DNA from: Saprospiraceae bacterium
Lineage (GTDB): Bacteria > Bacteroidota > Bacteroidia > Chitinophagales > Saprospiraceae
NCBI GenBank assembly: GCA_016713025.1
Contig: JADJPZ010000004.1
Coordinates: forward strand, 4,131,001-4,195,000
Reading direction: 5' to 3'
DNA: 64,000 nucleotides
Part shown: one piece after another, positions 37,642 through 47,623 of the stretch
Layout: each line of letters opens with the position of its first letter
How positions within the stretch are numbered: the stretch's first letter is position 1
The notes under the pieces: generated by a model
Told to the model about the DNA's origin: nothing
Database searches by the model: none
What the model saw: only the letters and a program-made list of their open reading frames with translations
Program-made: the position numbers and the translations under genes

Positions 37642-39156
37642 ATGAAAGCACTATTATGTAGAGAACATGGTTTGCCTGAAACCCTGAAAGTTGAAGAAGT
37701 GGATTCCCTCAAAGCCTCTCCTGGTAAAGTGATTATTAGTGTAGGTGCGTGCAGTATCAATTTTCCGGATACACTGATCATCCGCAATCTGTACCAATTT
37801 AAACCGGAATTGCCTTTTTCGCCCGGAGGTGAAGTGGCGGGAATCATCAAAGAAACCGGCGAAGGAGTAAAACATCTGAAACCCGGTGATAGGGTCTTTG
37901 CCCTCTGTGGATGGGGTGGCCTAGCAGAAGAGGTAGAAGTGGAAGCAAAACGTGTATTTCCGCTCTTGCCGGGTATGGATTTTATCACAGGGGCATCAGT
38001 TATGTACAATTACGGAACATCTTATCACGCACTAAAAGACAGGTCAAAATTGCAACCCGGTGAGACATTGCTGGTATTGGGTGCCGGTGGAGGTGTAGGT
38101 CTGGCTGCTGTAGAACTTGGAAAATTGATGGGAGCAACTGTCATCGCTGCCGCATCCACAGATGAAAAGCTGATGGTGTGCAGAGAAAAAGGCGCGGATC
38201 ATGTCATCAATTATTCTACTGCAGATATTAAAGATACCATCAAAACCATGACCAACGGCAAGGGTGTGGATGTAGTTTATGATCCAGTTGGAGATAAATA
38301 TGCGGAACCCGCAATTAGGTCCATGGCCTGGAAGGGCAGGTATCTCGTCGTAGGATTTGCCGGAGGAGAGATACCCAAGATTCCACTCAATCTCGCTTTG
38401 CTCAAGGGATGCGATATTGTGGGTGTCTTTTGGGGACAGTTTGCCGAAAAAGAAGCCGGAAACAATATGGAAAATATCAGACAGTTGGCAGGATATTTTA
38501 TGCAAGGCAAATTAAAGCCGCACATTCATAAAACCTATCAACTCAATGAGGCATCACAGGCTATTTCGGATCTGATGGACAGAAAAGTTGTAGGTAAGGC
38601 TGTTGTGGTCATGATGGATGATGAGGCAAAACCACATAAAATACAAAATCAGCAAGGTACAATACCTACAGAAGCTACCGAAGCAGTCATAACTGAAGGA
38701 AAATTGGTTTTTAAAAACATTGCCGAACTCAAGACCTTTAAAGGCAAATCATTAGGAATATCACGGCAGGAAATCAGCCAAAAAATGATTGATGAATTTG
38801 CTGCATCTACACTTGACTTTCAGTGGATTCACGTGGATGCTGATCGGGCAAAAAAAGAGTCTCCTTACGGCAAAACTATTGCACACGGGTTTAATATCCT
38901 TTCGTTTTCATCTCATTTTATGTATGAAATGTTTGAAGTCAAATCGATAAAAATGGGACTCAATTATGGTTGCAACAAAGTAAGGTTTATGTCGGCCACA
39001 CCCGTGGGAAGCCGGGTACAGATGAAAGCTATTCTGAAAGAAGTAGAAGAAACCGCACCCAATACGGCCAAACTGACCATTGAAGCCACATTTGTAATCG
39101 ATGGGCAAGAAAAACCAGTCTGTGTTGCAGAAATTCTAAGCATGCTTTTTGAATGA
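37642..39156 (+). CDS. NADPH:quinone reductase-like enzyme fused to a MaoC dehydratase domain
   Basis: A 504-residue fusion. Residues 1-~325 are an MDR-type quinone/enoyl reductase (GroES-like domain, then LVLGAGGGVGLAAVELGKL), without the catalytic zinc cysteines of alcohol dehydrogenases. Residues about 350-504 are a MaoC/R-specific enoyl-CoA hydratase domain with TLDFQWIHVDADRAK, containing the Asp/His pair, and GKTIAHGFNILS. The join suggests reduction and hydration of an enoyl thioester in one chain. It is the third gene of the ALDH-GMC operon (39-nt gap). Fusion order is unusual but plausible for polyketide or fatty-acid chemistry. Confidence 0.85.
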   Translation: MKALLCREHGLPETLKVEEVDSLKASPGKVIISVGACSINFPDTLIIRNLYQFKPELPFSPGGEVAGIIKETGEGVKHLKPGDRVFALCGWGGLAEEVEVEAKRVFPLLPGMDFITGASVMYNYGTSYHALKDRSKLQPGETLLVLGAGGGVGLAAVELGKLMGATVIAAASTDEKLMVCREKGADHVINYSTADIKDTIKTMTNGKGVDVVYDPVGDKYAEPAIRSMAWKGRYLVVGFAGGEIPKIPLNLALLKGCDIVGVFWGQFAEKEAGNNMENIRQLAGYFMQGKLKPHIHKTYQLNEASQAISDLMDRKVVGKAVVVMMDDEAKPHKIQNQQGTIPTEATEAVITEGKLVFKNIAELKTFKGKSLGISRQEISQKMIDEFAASTLDFQWIHVDADRAKKESPYGKTIAHGFNILSFSSHFMYEMFEVKSIKMGLNYGCNKVRFMSATPVGSRVQMKAILKEVEETAPNTAKLTIEATFVIDGQEKPVCVAEILSMLFE

Positions 39157-39250
39157 AGCCAAAAAATATAGATTCAGTTTTTTAAATGCTTAATATTAGT
39201 TTTTTGGCACGGGATTTGGAATTGTATTAAAAGAAATTCAATTTTGCAGC

Positions 39251-39811
39251 ATGTTTTTAGGAAGAGTATTGGTATTGTGCCTGTGTACAGGTTTTTTATC
39301 TTTTGATTTTAATCCCGAATCTGCAGCTGAGAAATATGTAGAAGCTTACAAAGAGCTTGCCATCGTGGAGATGTATCGTACAGGCATACCTGCGAGTATC
39401 ACTTTGGCACAGGGATTGCACGAATCTTATTACGGCACAAGCAAACTTGCTACTGAAGCCAATAATCATTTTGGCATAAAATGTAAAACCTACTGGACCG
39501 GCAGAACATATTATCACAAAGATGATGATTTAAATAAAAAAGGTCAGTTGATAGAATCATGTTTCAGGGCTTATGAGCGGGACATTGACTCATACATTGA
39601 CAGATCCAATTTTTTGGCACAAACAGAAAGGTACGCTATGCTTTTTGATTATGAAAATACCGATTATATGGCATGGGCATACGGTCTGAAAGTCTGTGGA
39701 TACGCTACTGATGAAAACTATGCGCAAAAATTGGTTGAGAAAATCAAAAAATATAATCTTGACAAATTTGATACATCTGAAGACCCATTCAAAATGTTGA
39801 TCAGAAAGTGA
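39251..39811 (+). CDS. Secreted glucosaminidase domain protein (GH73)
   Basis: A 186-residue exported protein with an N-terminal hydrophobic signal (about 3-18). The FlgJ/LytG-type glucosaminidase domain includes GIPASITLAQGLHESYYGTS, where the Glu is the catalytic acid, then NNHFGIKC and the end WAYGLKVCGYATDENYA. It cleaves peptidoglycan glycan strands. A near-consensus -7 box CAATTTTG at 39239-39246 would give an almost leaderless message or imply a slightly later start. Confidence 0.87.
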   Translation: MFLGRVLVLCLCTGFLSFDFNPESAAEKYVEAYKELAIVEMYRTGIPASITLAQGLHESYYGTSKLATEANNHFGIKCKTYWTGRTYYHKDDDLNKKGQLIESCFRAYERDIDSYIDRSNFLAQTERYAMLFDYENTDYMAWAYGLKVCGYATDENYAQKLVEKIKKYNLDKFDTSEDPFKMLIRK

Positions 39812-40246
39812 TATAGCCCGTGTAAAAAAACTACATAAAGGTGATATACGCTACGTTTAATTTCTACAAAATAGTATTCTTGTTGACAAAGAAGAAAACG
39901 GCTTCACAAAATCCCTAACTAATCATTGTCCCTTAACTCTACAGTCAAAAACTAGTGCTCTGTCAATTTAACCTTAACAAAACATTATGGCCATTTCTTC
40001 TGTGAGTCGAATCCAAAAAATATAAATAGCAACAATACTTTTTTTACAGAATTATTTCAAAACTGGGAACAACGCCAATATTATATCTAAACATGTCTAC
40101 CTGGTTTGGATTCAACAGGCTAAGTTTACTTCTTAGCTGACTAATTCTATGATTTTCGTCGAATAAAAAGACGTTTATATATATACATTGGTCATTTACT
40201 AAACACTGTTTATTAAATTTGCGTTGTAATTTAAATTTACTTTTAT
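39812..40246. other. Intergenic region before the TetR gene
   Basis: No gene is seen in 435 bp. The last 50 bp contain a putative TetR operator (40201-40214). The rest is AT-rich without clear structure. Confidence 0.5.
40201..40214 (+). promoter_or_regulatory. Putative TetR operator, site 1
   Basis: AAACACTGTTTATT, 33 nt before the TetR ATG. The 13-mer AACACTGTTTATT recurs on the minus strand just before the TolC gene. The internal AAACA-CTG-TTTA is partly palindromic. Confidence 0.6.
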
Positions 40247-40861
40247 ATGGGTCTCACAGAAAGAAAAGAAAGAGAGAAAATAGAACTTAAAAATTTAATT
40301 CTGGATGCTGCGCGAAAAATTTTGTTGGCACAAGGTCAAGATGGTTTATCAATAAGAAAAATAGCAGATGAAGTTGAATATAGTCCGGCGACTATCTACC
40401 TCTATTTTCCAGATAAAGATGCTATTTTGCACGAATTGATGGAAATGGGTTTTGGTGTGATGAATGAATACATGATGCCATCATATGCAGAAAAAGATCC
40501 GATCAAAAGGATACATAGCATTGGCCATGCATATATCAAGTTTGGACTAGAAAATAAAGATTGGTACGAACTCATGTTCAACTCTGATAAGCCTATGAAA
40601 CACATCGAAAAATGTTGTGAAGATTGGGACCAAGGTATGGCTATGTTTGCTTTTTTGACTCAAACATGTCAAGAAGCGATCAGTCAGTTGGAAATCAAGG
40701 ATTTGGAATCAGATATTTTGGCTTTACATCTATGGAGTAGTGTTCACGGCTTAGTAAATTTATCCCTTACAGAAAGATTAGAAATAGTACAGAGAAATAA
40801 TAGCTCTGAGTTGATAACCAAAACATTGGATGCAATCATCCTAACCGTATTTAGAAAATAA
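40247..40861 (+). CDS. TetR family transcriptional regulator
   Basis: A 204-residue repressor. The N-terminal helix-turn-helix (about 12-60) reads LILDAARKILLAQGQDGLSI, then KIADEVEYSPATIYLYFPDKDAILHEL. The C-terminal ligand domain is helical with a TetR_C-like WSSVHGLVNLSL. It lies 48 nt upstream of a TolC/MFP/RND operon and is flanked by two copies of the same 13-mer, so it very probably represses itself and the pump. Confidence 0.92.
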   Translation: MGLTERKEREKIELKNLILDAARKILLAQGQDGLSIRKIADEVEYSPATIYLYFPDKDAILHELMEMGFGVMNEYMMPSYAEKDPIKRIHSIGHAYIKFGLENKDWYELMFNSDKPMKHIEKCCEDWDQGMAMFAFLTQTCQEAISQLEIKDLESDILALHLWSSVHGLVNLSLTERLEIVQRNNSSELITKTLDAIILTVFRK

Positions 40862-40875
40862 TTTTTTTATATTAA

Positions 40876-40888
40876 AATAAACAGTGTT
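40876..40888 (-). promoter_or_regulatory. Putative TetR operator, site 2
   Basis: The minus strand reads AACACTGTTTATT, identical to the core of site 1. It lies 22 nt before the TolC ATG at 40910. Confidence 0.6.
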
Positions 40889-40909
40889 CATTAAACAAAC
40901 ACATAAAAT

Positions 40910-42232
40910 ATGTCCAGACATTATATAATATTATTACTCATCTTTGGAGTAAATATGGCAGTAGCCCAAGACTTTTTGCCCATAGTAAATATGGCTTGGG
41001 AAAACAACCACGAGCTGAAGGCTAAAAATTTTCAGCTCGAAAGCGCTACCAAGTCCTGGCTAGAAGCCAAGGCAATGTACGGGCCAGATGTAAAATTTGG
41101 AATCCAATATACCCTAGCCGCAGGTGGTAGAAGTATTGCTTTTCCTGTAGGAGATTTGCTCAATCCGGTGTACAGTACACTCAATCAGATTACTCAAAAT
41201 AATAGCTTCCCACAGATATCCAATGTCAATGAGCAATTTTTGCCCAATAATTTTTATGATGCCAGATTTAGAGTGACCCAAGCTATCTACTATCCAGATT
41301 TGGCCATCAACAAAAAACTAAAAATGGAAATGTTGGAACAAAAAAATCTGGAAATCAAAGCTTTCAAGCGTTTGGTTAGCAAACAAACTATGCAAGCTTA
41401 TATCCAATATGCCATGACTCAAAACGCCATAGATATATACCTATCAGCGGACACACTTCTTAATGAAGCCAAACGCACTACTCAAAGTATGATCAAAAAT
41501 GGCAAAGCTTTACCAACGGCAATGTCGCGATTAGAAAATCAATCAGCAGAACTTTTATCTCAAAAAACCGAAGCCCTATCCAATCAAAAAAATGCTGAAA
41601 ATACACTCAGATTTGTTTTAGGTATAAATGAAACAGGTAGTATTCCTAGCTTGGATGGATTTAATCGTATTCCTACTTTAGTCTTGGATAATATTGCGGA
41701 CAGAGAAGAACTTTTACAACTTAAACAAGCTACCATAATGCAATCTCTGGCAGTTCAAAGAGAAGAAAAACATTACTTACCCAAAATAGGTGCACAATTG
41801 GATGCAGGAAGTCAGGATTTTGATTTTGGATGGGAGCCTTATGCTTTACTCGGAATCAATGTGGATATGAACATATATGATAGTAAAAAGCATCACCATA
41901 GAAAACAAGCCGCTAAAGCTGAAATTATGGCCACTGAAGCCATGTATTTACAAGCCGAAAACCAAATAAAACTTCAACAAAATGTAGCCAAAGAAAATCT
42001 CAATACTGCGATCAAACAAGCCAATATCTTTGAAACCAGAATCAAGGCAACACAGAAAATTTATGATGAAGTATTTGCCAAATACAAAGAAGGAACCGCC
42101 GGATACATAGAGTTGGTAGATGCACAAACCCAATATACTCAAATAAAAATGCAACATCTTTTAGCTAAAAATAATGCCTGGATCAAGTGGGCAGAATATA
42201 TTTATGCAACAGCCATTTTTCCTATTCAATAA
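40910..42232 (+). CDS. TolC family outer membrane efflux protein
   Basis: A 440-residue outer membrane channel of the efflux pump. It has a signal peptide (cleavage after VAQ or before DFLP), then two OEP repeats of long coiled helices and short beta strands. Characteristic phrases are WLEAKAMYGPDVKFG near the start and AGYIELVDAQTQYTQIK near the end. It begins the efflux operon; the adaptor starts 21 nt downstream. Confidence 0.92.
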   Translation: MSRHYIILLLIFGVNMAVAQDFLPIVNMAWENNHELKAKNFQLESATKSWLEAKAMYGPDVKFGIQYTLAAGGRSIAFPVGDLLNPVYSTLNQITQNNSFPQISNVNEQFLPNNFYDARFRVTQAIYYPDLAINKKLKMEMLEQKNLEIKAFKRLVSKQTMQAYIQYAMTQNAIDIYLSADTLLNEAKRTTQSMIKNGKALPTAMSRLENQSAELLSQKTEALSNQKNAENTLRFVLGINETGSIPSLDGFNRIPTLVLDNIADREELLQLKQATIMQSLAVQREEKHYLPKIGAQLDAGSQDFDFGWEPYALLGINVDMNIYDSKKHHHRKQAAKAEIMATEAMYLQAENQIKLQQNVAKENLNTAIKQANIFETRIKATQKIYDEVFAKYKEGTAGYIELVDAQTQYTQIKMQHLLAKNNAWIKWAEYIYATAIFPIQ

Positions 42233-42252
42233 TTAAATTCAAACCTATCACC

Positions 42253-43287
42253 ATGAAAATATTAAATATCTCAATAGCTATTTTAGGTCTTTGTTTCTTT
42301 GCTTGTAAACAAGATCAAAATGAACCATCTCCAACACCCAAAAAGGCTTCAAACTTTGTAAAGATACAAAATATAGATACCATCACTGAGTCTGATATCA
42401 TCGAAGTACTAGGTATCGTGATGAGTGAAGCAGAAGGTAGGCCTTCATTCAAAACTGGTGGTGTCATCAAGAAAACTTATATAAAAGAAGGAGATATCGT
42501 CTCCAAAGGCCAACTATTGGCCACTCTGGAAATGCAAGAAATCAATGCTCAAGTGCAACAAGCAGAAGAAGGACTACAAAAAGCAATTCGCGATAAAAAT
42601 AGAGTGGGCAATCTTTATAAAGATAGTGTTGCTACATTAGAGCAGTATCAAAATGTATCTACGGCTTATGAAGTAGCCAAAAGAACTTCAGAAATTGCTA
42701 ATTTCAACAAACAATACTCTGAAGTTAGAGCTCCGATCTCAGGAAAAATAATCAAACAAATCATGTATAGCGGTGAGATTACTGGTCCAGGCAATCCCAT
42801 TTATGCTATACTTGGAATAGGGAAAAGTGACTGGGTCGTACAAGCAGGTCTTACAGATAGAGATTGGGCTAGAGTACAGAAAAATGATAAAGTCAATATT
42901 AAATTGGACGCATATCCTGGTCAAAATTTTGCAGGAATGGTTTCCAAAAAATCGTCTGTTGGTGGCAGTGCAAGTGGTACTTTTGATGTAGAAATCAAAT
43001 TCGTAAGCCAACCTGCAAATCTAGCTGCCGGATTGATCACAAATCTGTCCATCACATCAGGAAAGAAGGAAAATTTTATGGTCATACCTATCGAAGCCTT
43101 GATAAAATCTAATGGTCAATCTGCATACGTTTTTACTGCCGAAAATGGTAAAGCCAAGCAAACCAAAATTACAATAGCTAAATTATTAGGTGATAAAGTG
43201 GCAGTATCTTCAGGTCTTGATGGCGTCACCAACGTGATCACCACTGGAGCTATGTATTTAGAAGAAGGAGATCCAGTAGAGTATTAA
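42253..43287 (+). CDS. Efflux RND periplasmic adaptor lipoprotein (HlyD/AcrA family)
   Basis: A 344-residue membrane fusion protein. The ATG at 42253 opens into a lipoprotein signal ending FFAC, lipidated at Cys17. Then come a barrel-sandwich hybrid with GGVIKKTYIKEGDIVSKGQL, a short coiled-coil hairpin, SEVRAPISGKIIKQ and a C-terminal beta barrel. It links the TolC channel and the RND pump. The longer frame to 42187 is not used because it would overlap the TolC gene and bury the lipobox. Confidence 0.92.
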   Translation: MKILNISIAILGLCFFACKQDQNEPSPTPKKASNFVKIQNIDTITESDIIEVLGIVMSEAEGRPSFKTGGVIKKTYIKEGDIVSKGQLLATLEMQEINAQVQQAEEGLQKAIRDKNRVGNLYKDSVATLEQYQNVSTAYEVAKRTSEIANFNKQYSEVRAPISGKIIKQIMYSGEITGPGNPIYAILGIGKSDWVVQAGLTDRDWARVQKNDKVNIKLDAYPGQNFAGMVSKKSSVGGSASGTFDVEIKFVSQPANLAAGLITNLSITSGKKENFMVIPIEALIKSNGQSAYVFTAENGKAKQTKITIAKLLGDKVAVSSGLDGVTNVITTGAMYLEEGDPVEY

Positions 43288-43415
43288 TTTGAACAACCGA
43301 ATTATTTGAACAACAGAATTATTTGAATGATTCGAACAACCGAATGTCGAACAAAGAGTACATCAGATGGAAATCACAAAATCACTAAATCACAAGATCA
43401 CCAAATAAAAAAAAC
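43288..43415 (+). repeat. Short degenerate tandem repeats between adaptor and RND genes
   Basis: Units like TTTGAACAACCGAATTA recur three times (43288-43345), partly varied. A second set, AAATCAC with one-base spacers, lies at 43372-43405. No promoter or hairpin is clear. Confidence 0.55.
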
Positions 43416-46400
43416 ATGGGTTTTAATAAATTTTTTGTAAAAAATTGGCAGTTTACTTTGGTCATTTTTACGGCCGTTATGGTATTGGGTATTAATGCAC
43501 TTTTTAATATGCCTAGAGCCGAAGATCCTCCTTTTGGTGCACCGATATTTTCTATTGTAATAGTGTATCCGGGTACCAATCCTGCAGATATGGAAAAACT
43601 CGTAGCAGACCCGATAGAAGAAGAGTTGTATCAATTGGCCGACATTAAAAAAATCAACACCACAATTAATGACGGTCTTGTAGTCATGCTAGCTGAGTTT
43701 AATTTCGGAGTCGATGTAGAATCCAAAAACAATGATGTCATCAGAGAAATCAATAAAATACGACCCGAATTACCAGAAGGTATCATTCGTTTTGATATCA
43801 AAAAGGCTGCATCGAGTGACGTCGTCATATTACAATCTGCCTTAGTTTCTGATACTGCCTCTATGGAGCTGATGAAAGATCTTGCACAAAATCTCGAAAA
43901 AGATATAGAACGTATTAAGGACATCAAATGGGCAGAAATTCAAGCTTCACCAGAAAAGGAGATACACCTAGACTTGGATTTAGATAGAATGGCAGCAATG
44001 AAATTAGGCTTAAATCAAGTCATAGGGCTGATCCAAGCTAACAATATCAACATACCTGGTGGTGACATTGATCTAGGTCAAAAAAAGTATAACATCAAAA
44101 CCACCTCTGAATACAAGACCATTGATGACATTAAATCTACTATCGTACAAGTTACTCCTCAGGGTAAGACAGTCACTTTGGGCCAGATAGCAACCATTTA
44201 CTATACCGAAGAGACAACTGACCATATCGCTAGGCACAATAGCCGCCGAGCCATTTGGATAAACTCAGCTATGAAGGACAAAAAAAACATTATTTCTGTT
44301 CGCAAAGAGTTAGAAACAGTTCTTTCTGCATTCAAAGAGAAATTGCCAAAAGGAATCACTTTAGAAAACGCTTTTGATCAGGAAAAAGGAGTAAGATACC
44401 GATTGTCCGGCCTTGGAAGAGATTTTGCCATAGCCATATTCTTGGTATTATTGACCTTGCTGCCATTGGGTACAAGAGCATCTATTGTGGTGATGATTTC
44501 TATTCCATTGTCATTGAGCATTGGTCTGTTTATGTTGGATTTACTAGGATATACGCTCAATCAATTGAGTATAGTAGGTATGGTAGTTGCCTTGGGATTG
44601 CTAGTAGATGATAGTATCGTAGTGGTAGAAAACATAGAGCGATATATGCGCAAAGGCATCTCTGCGCGTGAAGCCGCTGTTTCTGCTACCAATCACATTA
44701 TGGTAGCGATTTTGGGTTGTACTGCTACCTTGATTTTGGCTTTTTTACCATTGGCCAATCTTCCTGAAGGCTCAGGTGATTTTATACGACCCTTGCCCAT
44801 GGCTGTCATGCTGACGGTAATCGCATCACTTTTTGTATCTGTTACGATCATTCCATTTTTATCATCCATCTTACTCAAATCCCACGAAAATGCTGCCAGT
44901 GGTGATGGAAATTTTTTCTTTAATGCATTAAAAAAATATGTAAATAATCCTTATCAAAGACTATTGGAATGGTGTATGTCTCATAAACTGGTTACCTTAG
45001 TCTTTGCAGCTGCTATTTTTATGATGTCGTTATTACTGATACCTGTATTGGGTTTTAGCTTATTTCCAGAATCAGAAAAACCCATTATCACTATCGATAT
45101 CGAAACCGAACCAGGATCTAATCTTACCCACACAGACAAAGTTGTCCGTAAGGTAGAGCAAAAGCTTTTGACATTTACAGAAATAGATCACATCAGTGCC
45201 AATGCTGGCAAGGGTAACCCAAGAATATACTACAATGAGTTTCAACGACAAAACTCTGCCAATTTCGGTCAAATCATTGTCTATCTCAACGAAAAAACTA
45301 AAGTGCCGGATATTATCAGATTTGCAGACAAAGCCAGAAGTGCTCTTGCCAGTTTTCCAGGTGTAAAGATCGAAGTCAAAAGGTTTCAGCAAGGTCCACC
45401 AATATCCGCTCCTATCGAAATGAGGATCATGGGCAATAATCTGGATACTTTAGACATCCTAAGTACTAAAGTGGAGAAGCTAATGAAAGAAAAGTCAGGA
45501 TCCATGTATGTGCGCAACGACTTAAAATATGTAAAATCAGATATCGTTGTAGATGTAGATAGAGAGAAAGCAGGCCTTTACGGAATCAGTAGTGCAGAGA
45601 TAGCTAAGACTGTAAGGCTTGCCATAGTAGGACTGCAGATAGGTGAAATCAGCAATTCCGAAGGCGATGAATTCAAAATGAAAATTTCTCTATCCCAAAA
45701 TACTGAAAATGCCCTTCAAATGTTTGATAAGGTTTTTGTCACATCTATGAGCGGTTCACTTATACCTTTAAAAAGCATGGCATCAATTTCTTTAAGACCA
45801 TCAGCATCTATCATCAGACATTTCAATAAAGAAAGATATGCACTGGTCAGTTGTTTTGTGCAAAATGGGGTTAATGTAAGCAAGCTTACAGACGAGATAT
45901 TAGATGATATTAATAATGAGGTGACCATGTCTGAAGGTTATAGAGTGGTCGCTGCTGGAGAGCGTGAATCACAACAAGAGTCTTTCGGAGGCCTAGGTAC
46001 CATCATTATTCTTACTGTATTTGGTTTACTGGCCATACTAATACTGGAGTTCCGTACCTTCAAGTCGACTATTATAGTCTTAAGTGTGATTCCTATGGGT
46101 ATCATCGGGGCATTAGTAGCTTTGTACATAGCAGGTGAGTCTATGTCATTTGTAGCCACAGTAGGTATTATAGCATTGGTAGGTATCGAAATCAAAAACT
46201 CCATTCTTATGGTAGATTATACTAATGGTCTCCGCGAACAGGGTATGAACCTTTACGAAGCTGTAATGGATGGTGCCGAAACTAGATTTTTACCTATTTT
46301 ACTGACTTCAATGACAGCTATAGGTGGCTTGACACCTTTAGTTCTCGAAAGCTCACCTCTTATCAGCCCATTAGCCATAGTTTTGATAGGTGGATTGATC

Positions 46401-46472
46401 AGTAGTACTCTGTTGAGTCGATTGGTGACACCTGTATTGTATTATTTGATACCGCCTGAGATAAAGATGTAA
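43416..46472 (+). CDS. RND efflux pump permease (AcrB/HAE1-like)
   Basis: Proton-driven inner-membrane pump of 1018 residues with twelve membrane helices and two large periplasmic loops. Features include the N-terminal PRAEDPPFGAPIFSIVIVYP, the VALGLLVDDSIVVVENIERY region with the TM4 aspartates needed for proton relay, and the second half GIIALVGIEIKNSILMVDYT. It is the third member of a TetR-controlled tripartite pump. Drug or detergent efflux is likely; the substrate cannot be told. Confidence 0.93.
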   Translation: MGFNKFFVKNWQFTLVIFTAVMVLGINALFNMPRAEDPPFGAPIFSIVIVYPGTNPADMEKLVADPIEEELYQLADIKKINTTINDGLVVMLAEFNFGVDVESKNNDVIREINKIRPELPEGIIRFDIKKAASSDVVILQSALVSDTASMELMKDLAQNLEKDIERIKDIKWAEIQASPEKEIHLDLDLDRMAAMKLGLNQVIGLIQANNINIPGGDIDLGQKKYNIKTTSEYKTIDDIKSTIVQVTPQGKTVTLGQIATIYYTEETTDHIARHNSRRAIWINSAMKDKKNIISVRKELETVLSAFKEKLPKGITLENAFDQEKGVRYRLSGLGRDFAIAIFLVLLTLLPLGTRASIVVMISIPLSLSIGLFMLDLLGYTLNQLSIVGMVVALGLLVDDSIVVVENIERYMRKGISAREAAVSATNHIMVAILGCTATLILAFLPLANLPEGSGDFIRPLPMAVMLTVIASLFVSVTIIPFLSSILLKSHENAASGDGNFFFNALKKYVNNPYQRLLEWCMSHKLVTLVFAAAIFMMSLLLIPVLGFSLFPESEKPIITIDIETEPGSNLTHTDKVVRKVEQKLLTFTEIDHISANAGKGNPRIYYNEFQRQNSANFGQIIVYLNEKTKVPDIIRFADKARSALASFPGVKIEVKRFQQGPPISAPIEMRIMGNNLDTLDILSTKVEKLMKEKSGSMYVRNDLKYVKSDIVVDVDREKAGLYGISSAEIAKTVRLAIVGLQIGEISNSEGDEFKMKISLSQNTENALQMFDKVFVTSMSGSLIPLKSMASISLRPSASIIRHFNKERYALVSCFVQNGVNVSKLTDEILDDINNEVTMSEGYRVVAAGERESQQESFGGLGTIIILTVFGLLAILILEFRTFKSTIIVLSVIPMGIIGALVALYIAGESMSFVATVGIIALVGIEIKNSILMVDYTNGLREQGMNLYEAVMDGAETRFLPILLTSMTAIGGLTPLVLESSPLISPLAIVLIGGLISSTLLSRLVTPVLYYLIPPEIKM

Positions 46473-46586
46473 CTTAGATTTTAAAATCAATAATTATTTG
46501 GAATTTTTTATTACATCAAATTTAAATATTTACATTTACGTCATGCTTATTTTAAAAAATTAAACATAGCTTAAATCAACAAAGAG

Positions 46587-47483
46587 ATGAGAATTATAAT
46601 CTTATTTACATTATTATTGACTCAAATGGTACTCCATGGTCAGATCACATTTTGTGGTAGTACCACCTACCCTTCACTTACTTTTTCTGAAACTGCCAGG
46701 GAAAAATCAGAAAACGACCTGGCAATAGCCAAAGCAAACTATGAAACCGATGTCAAAAATGCTGACGCCATCATATGGTATGGCAGGAGATTGGCTTACC
46801 TCGGCAGGTATGATGAAGCCATTGAGATATTTACCAAAGGAATTTTGCTGCATCCATACGATGCCCGCATGTTCAGACACAGAGGTCACAGATACCTGAC
46901 CACAAGGTGCGTGGACAAAGCTATTGCGGATTTCATCAAAGCTACCTACCTGATAAAAAATCAAAAAGACGAAGTCGAACCGGATGGTATACCCAATGCC
47001 AAAAATATACCTACCAGCACCCTACAATCCAATATATGGTACCATCTTGGGTTAGCATACTATCTCAAAAAAGATTTTAAAAATGCCGAAAAAGCGTACA
47101 GGGAATGCCTTAAAGTATCAAAAAATCCGGATATGTACGTTGCCACAGCCAACTGGTACTTTATCACCCTCAGGGAACTTAAAAAAGAAAAAACAGCTGC
47201 AAATCTTCTGGCAACTATACACAAAAATATGGAACTAATAGAAAATGAAGGATACCTCCAGATTTTATTGCTGTACAAAGGTGGCCAGAATGCCGATGAC
47301 ATGTTGCAAAATCTGATAAAGGACAACAACACACTTACTAATGCCACTGCTGGTTTTGGCCTGGGGAATTACTACAGACTTAAAGGAGATAAGGCTAAAG
47401 CTAAAGAAATATTTGAGCAGGTAATTCGTGGCAGTCAATGGGGAAGTTTTGCCTATATGGCTGCGGAAATATGGGCGCATTGA
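46587..47483 (+). CDS. Secreted tetratricopeptide repeat protein
   Basis: A 298-residue protein with a signal peptide (cleavage after VLHG or before QITF). TPR units include RRLAYLGRYDEAIEIFTKGI, HRGHRYLTTRCVDKAIADF, HLGLAYYLKKDFKNAEKAYRE and YYRLKGDKAKAKEIFEQVI. TPRs bind partner proteins; no catalytic domain is present. It stands alone. Confidence 0.82.
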   Translation: MRIIILFTLLLTQMVLHGQITFCGSTTYPSLTFSETAREKSENDLAIAKANYETDVKNADAIIWYGRRLAYLGRYDEAIEIFTKGILLHPYDARMFRHRGHRYLTTRCVDKAIADFIKATYLIKNQKDEVEPDGIPNAKNIPTSTLQSNIWYHLGLAYYLKKDFKNAEKAYRECLKVSKNPDMYVATANWYFITLRELKKEKTAANLLATIHKNMELIENEGYLQILLLYKGGQNADDMLQNLIKDNNTLTNATAGFGLGNYYRLKGDKAKAKEIFEQVIRGSQWGSFAYMAAEIWAH

Positions 47484-47623
47484 TTTAAAAAGAAAAAGAT
47501 TTATGCCAAAAAGAAAATTGATTTCGAATATTTATTATCATAACTAACTAATTTACAATACATTATGATATAGATTTTTCGCAGAATATTTTCTGTTCAC
47601 TATAATTTAGATAAAGACAGTTT

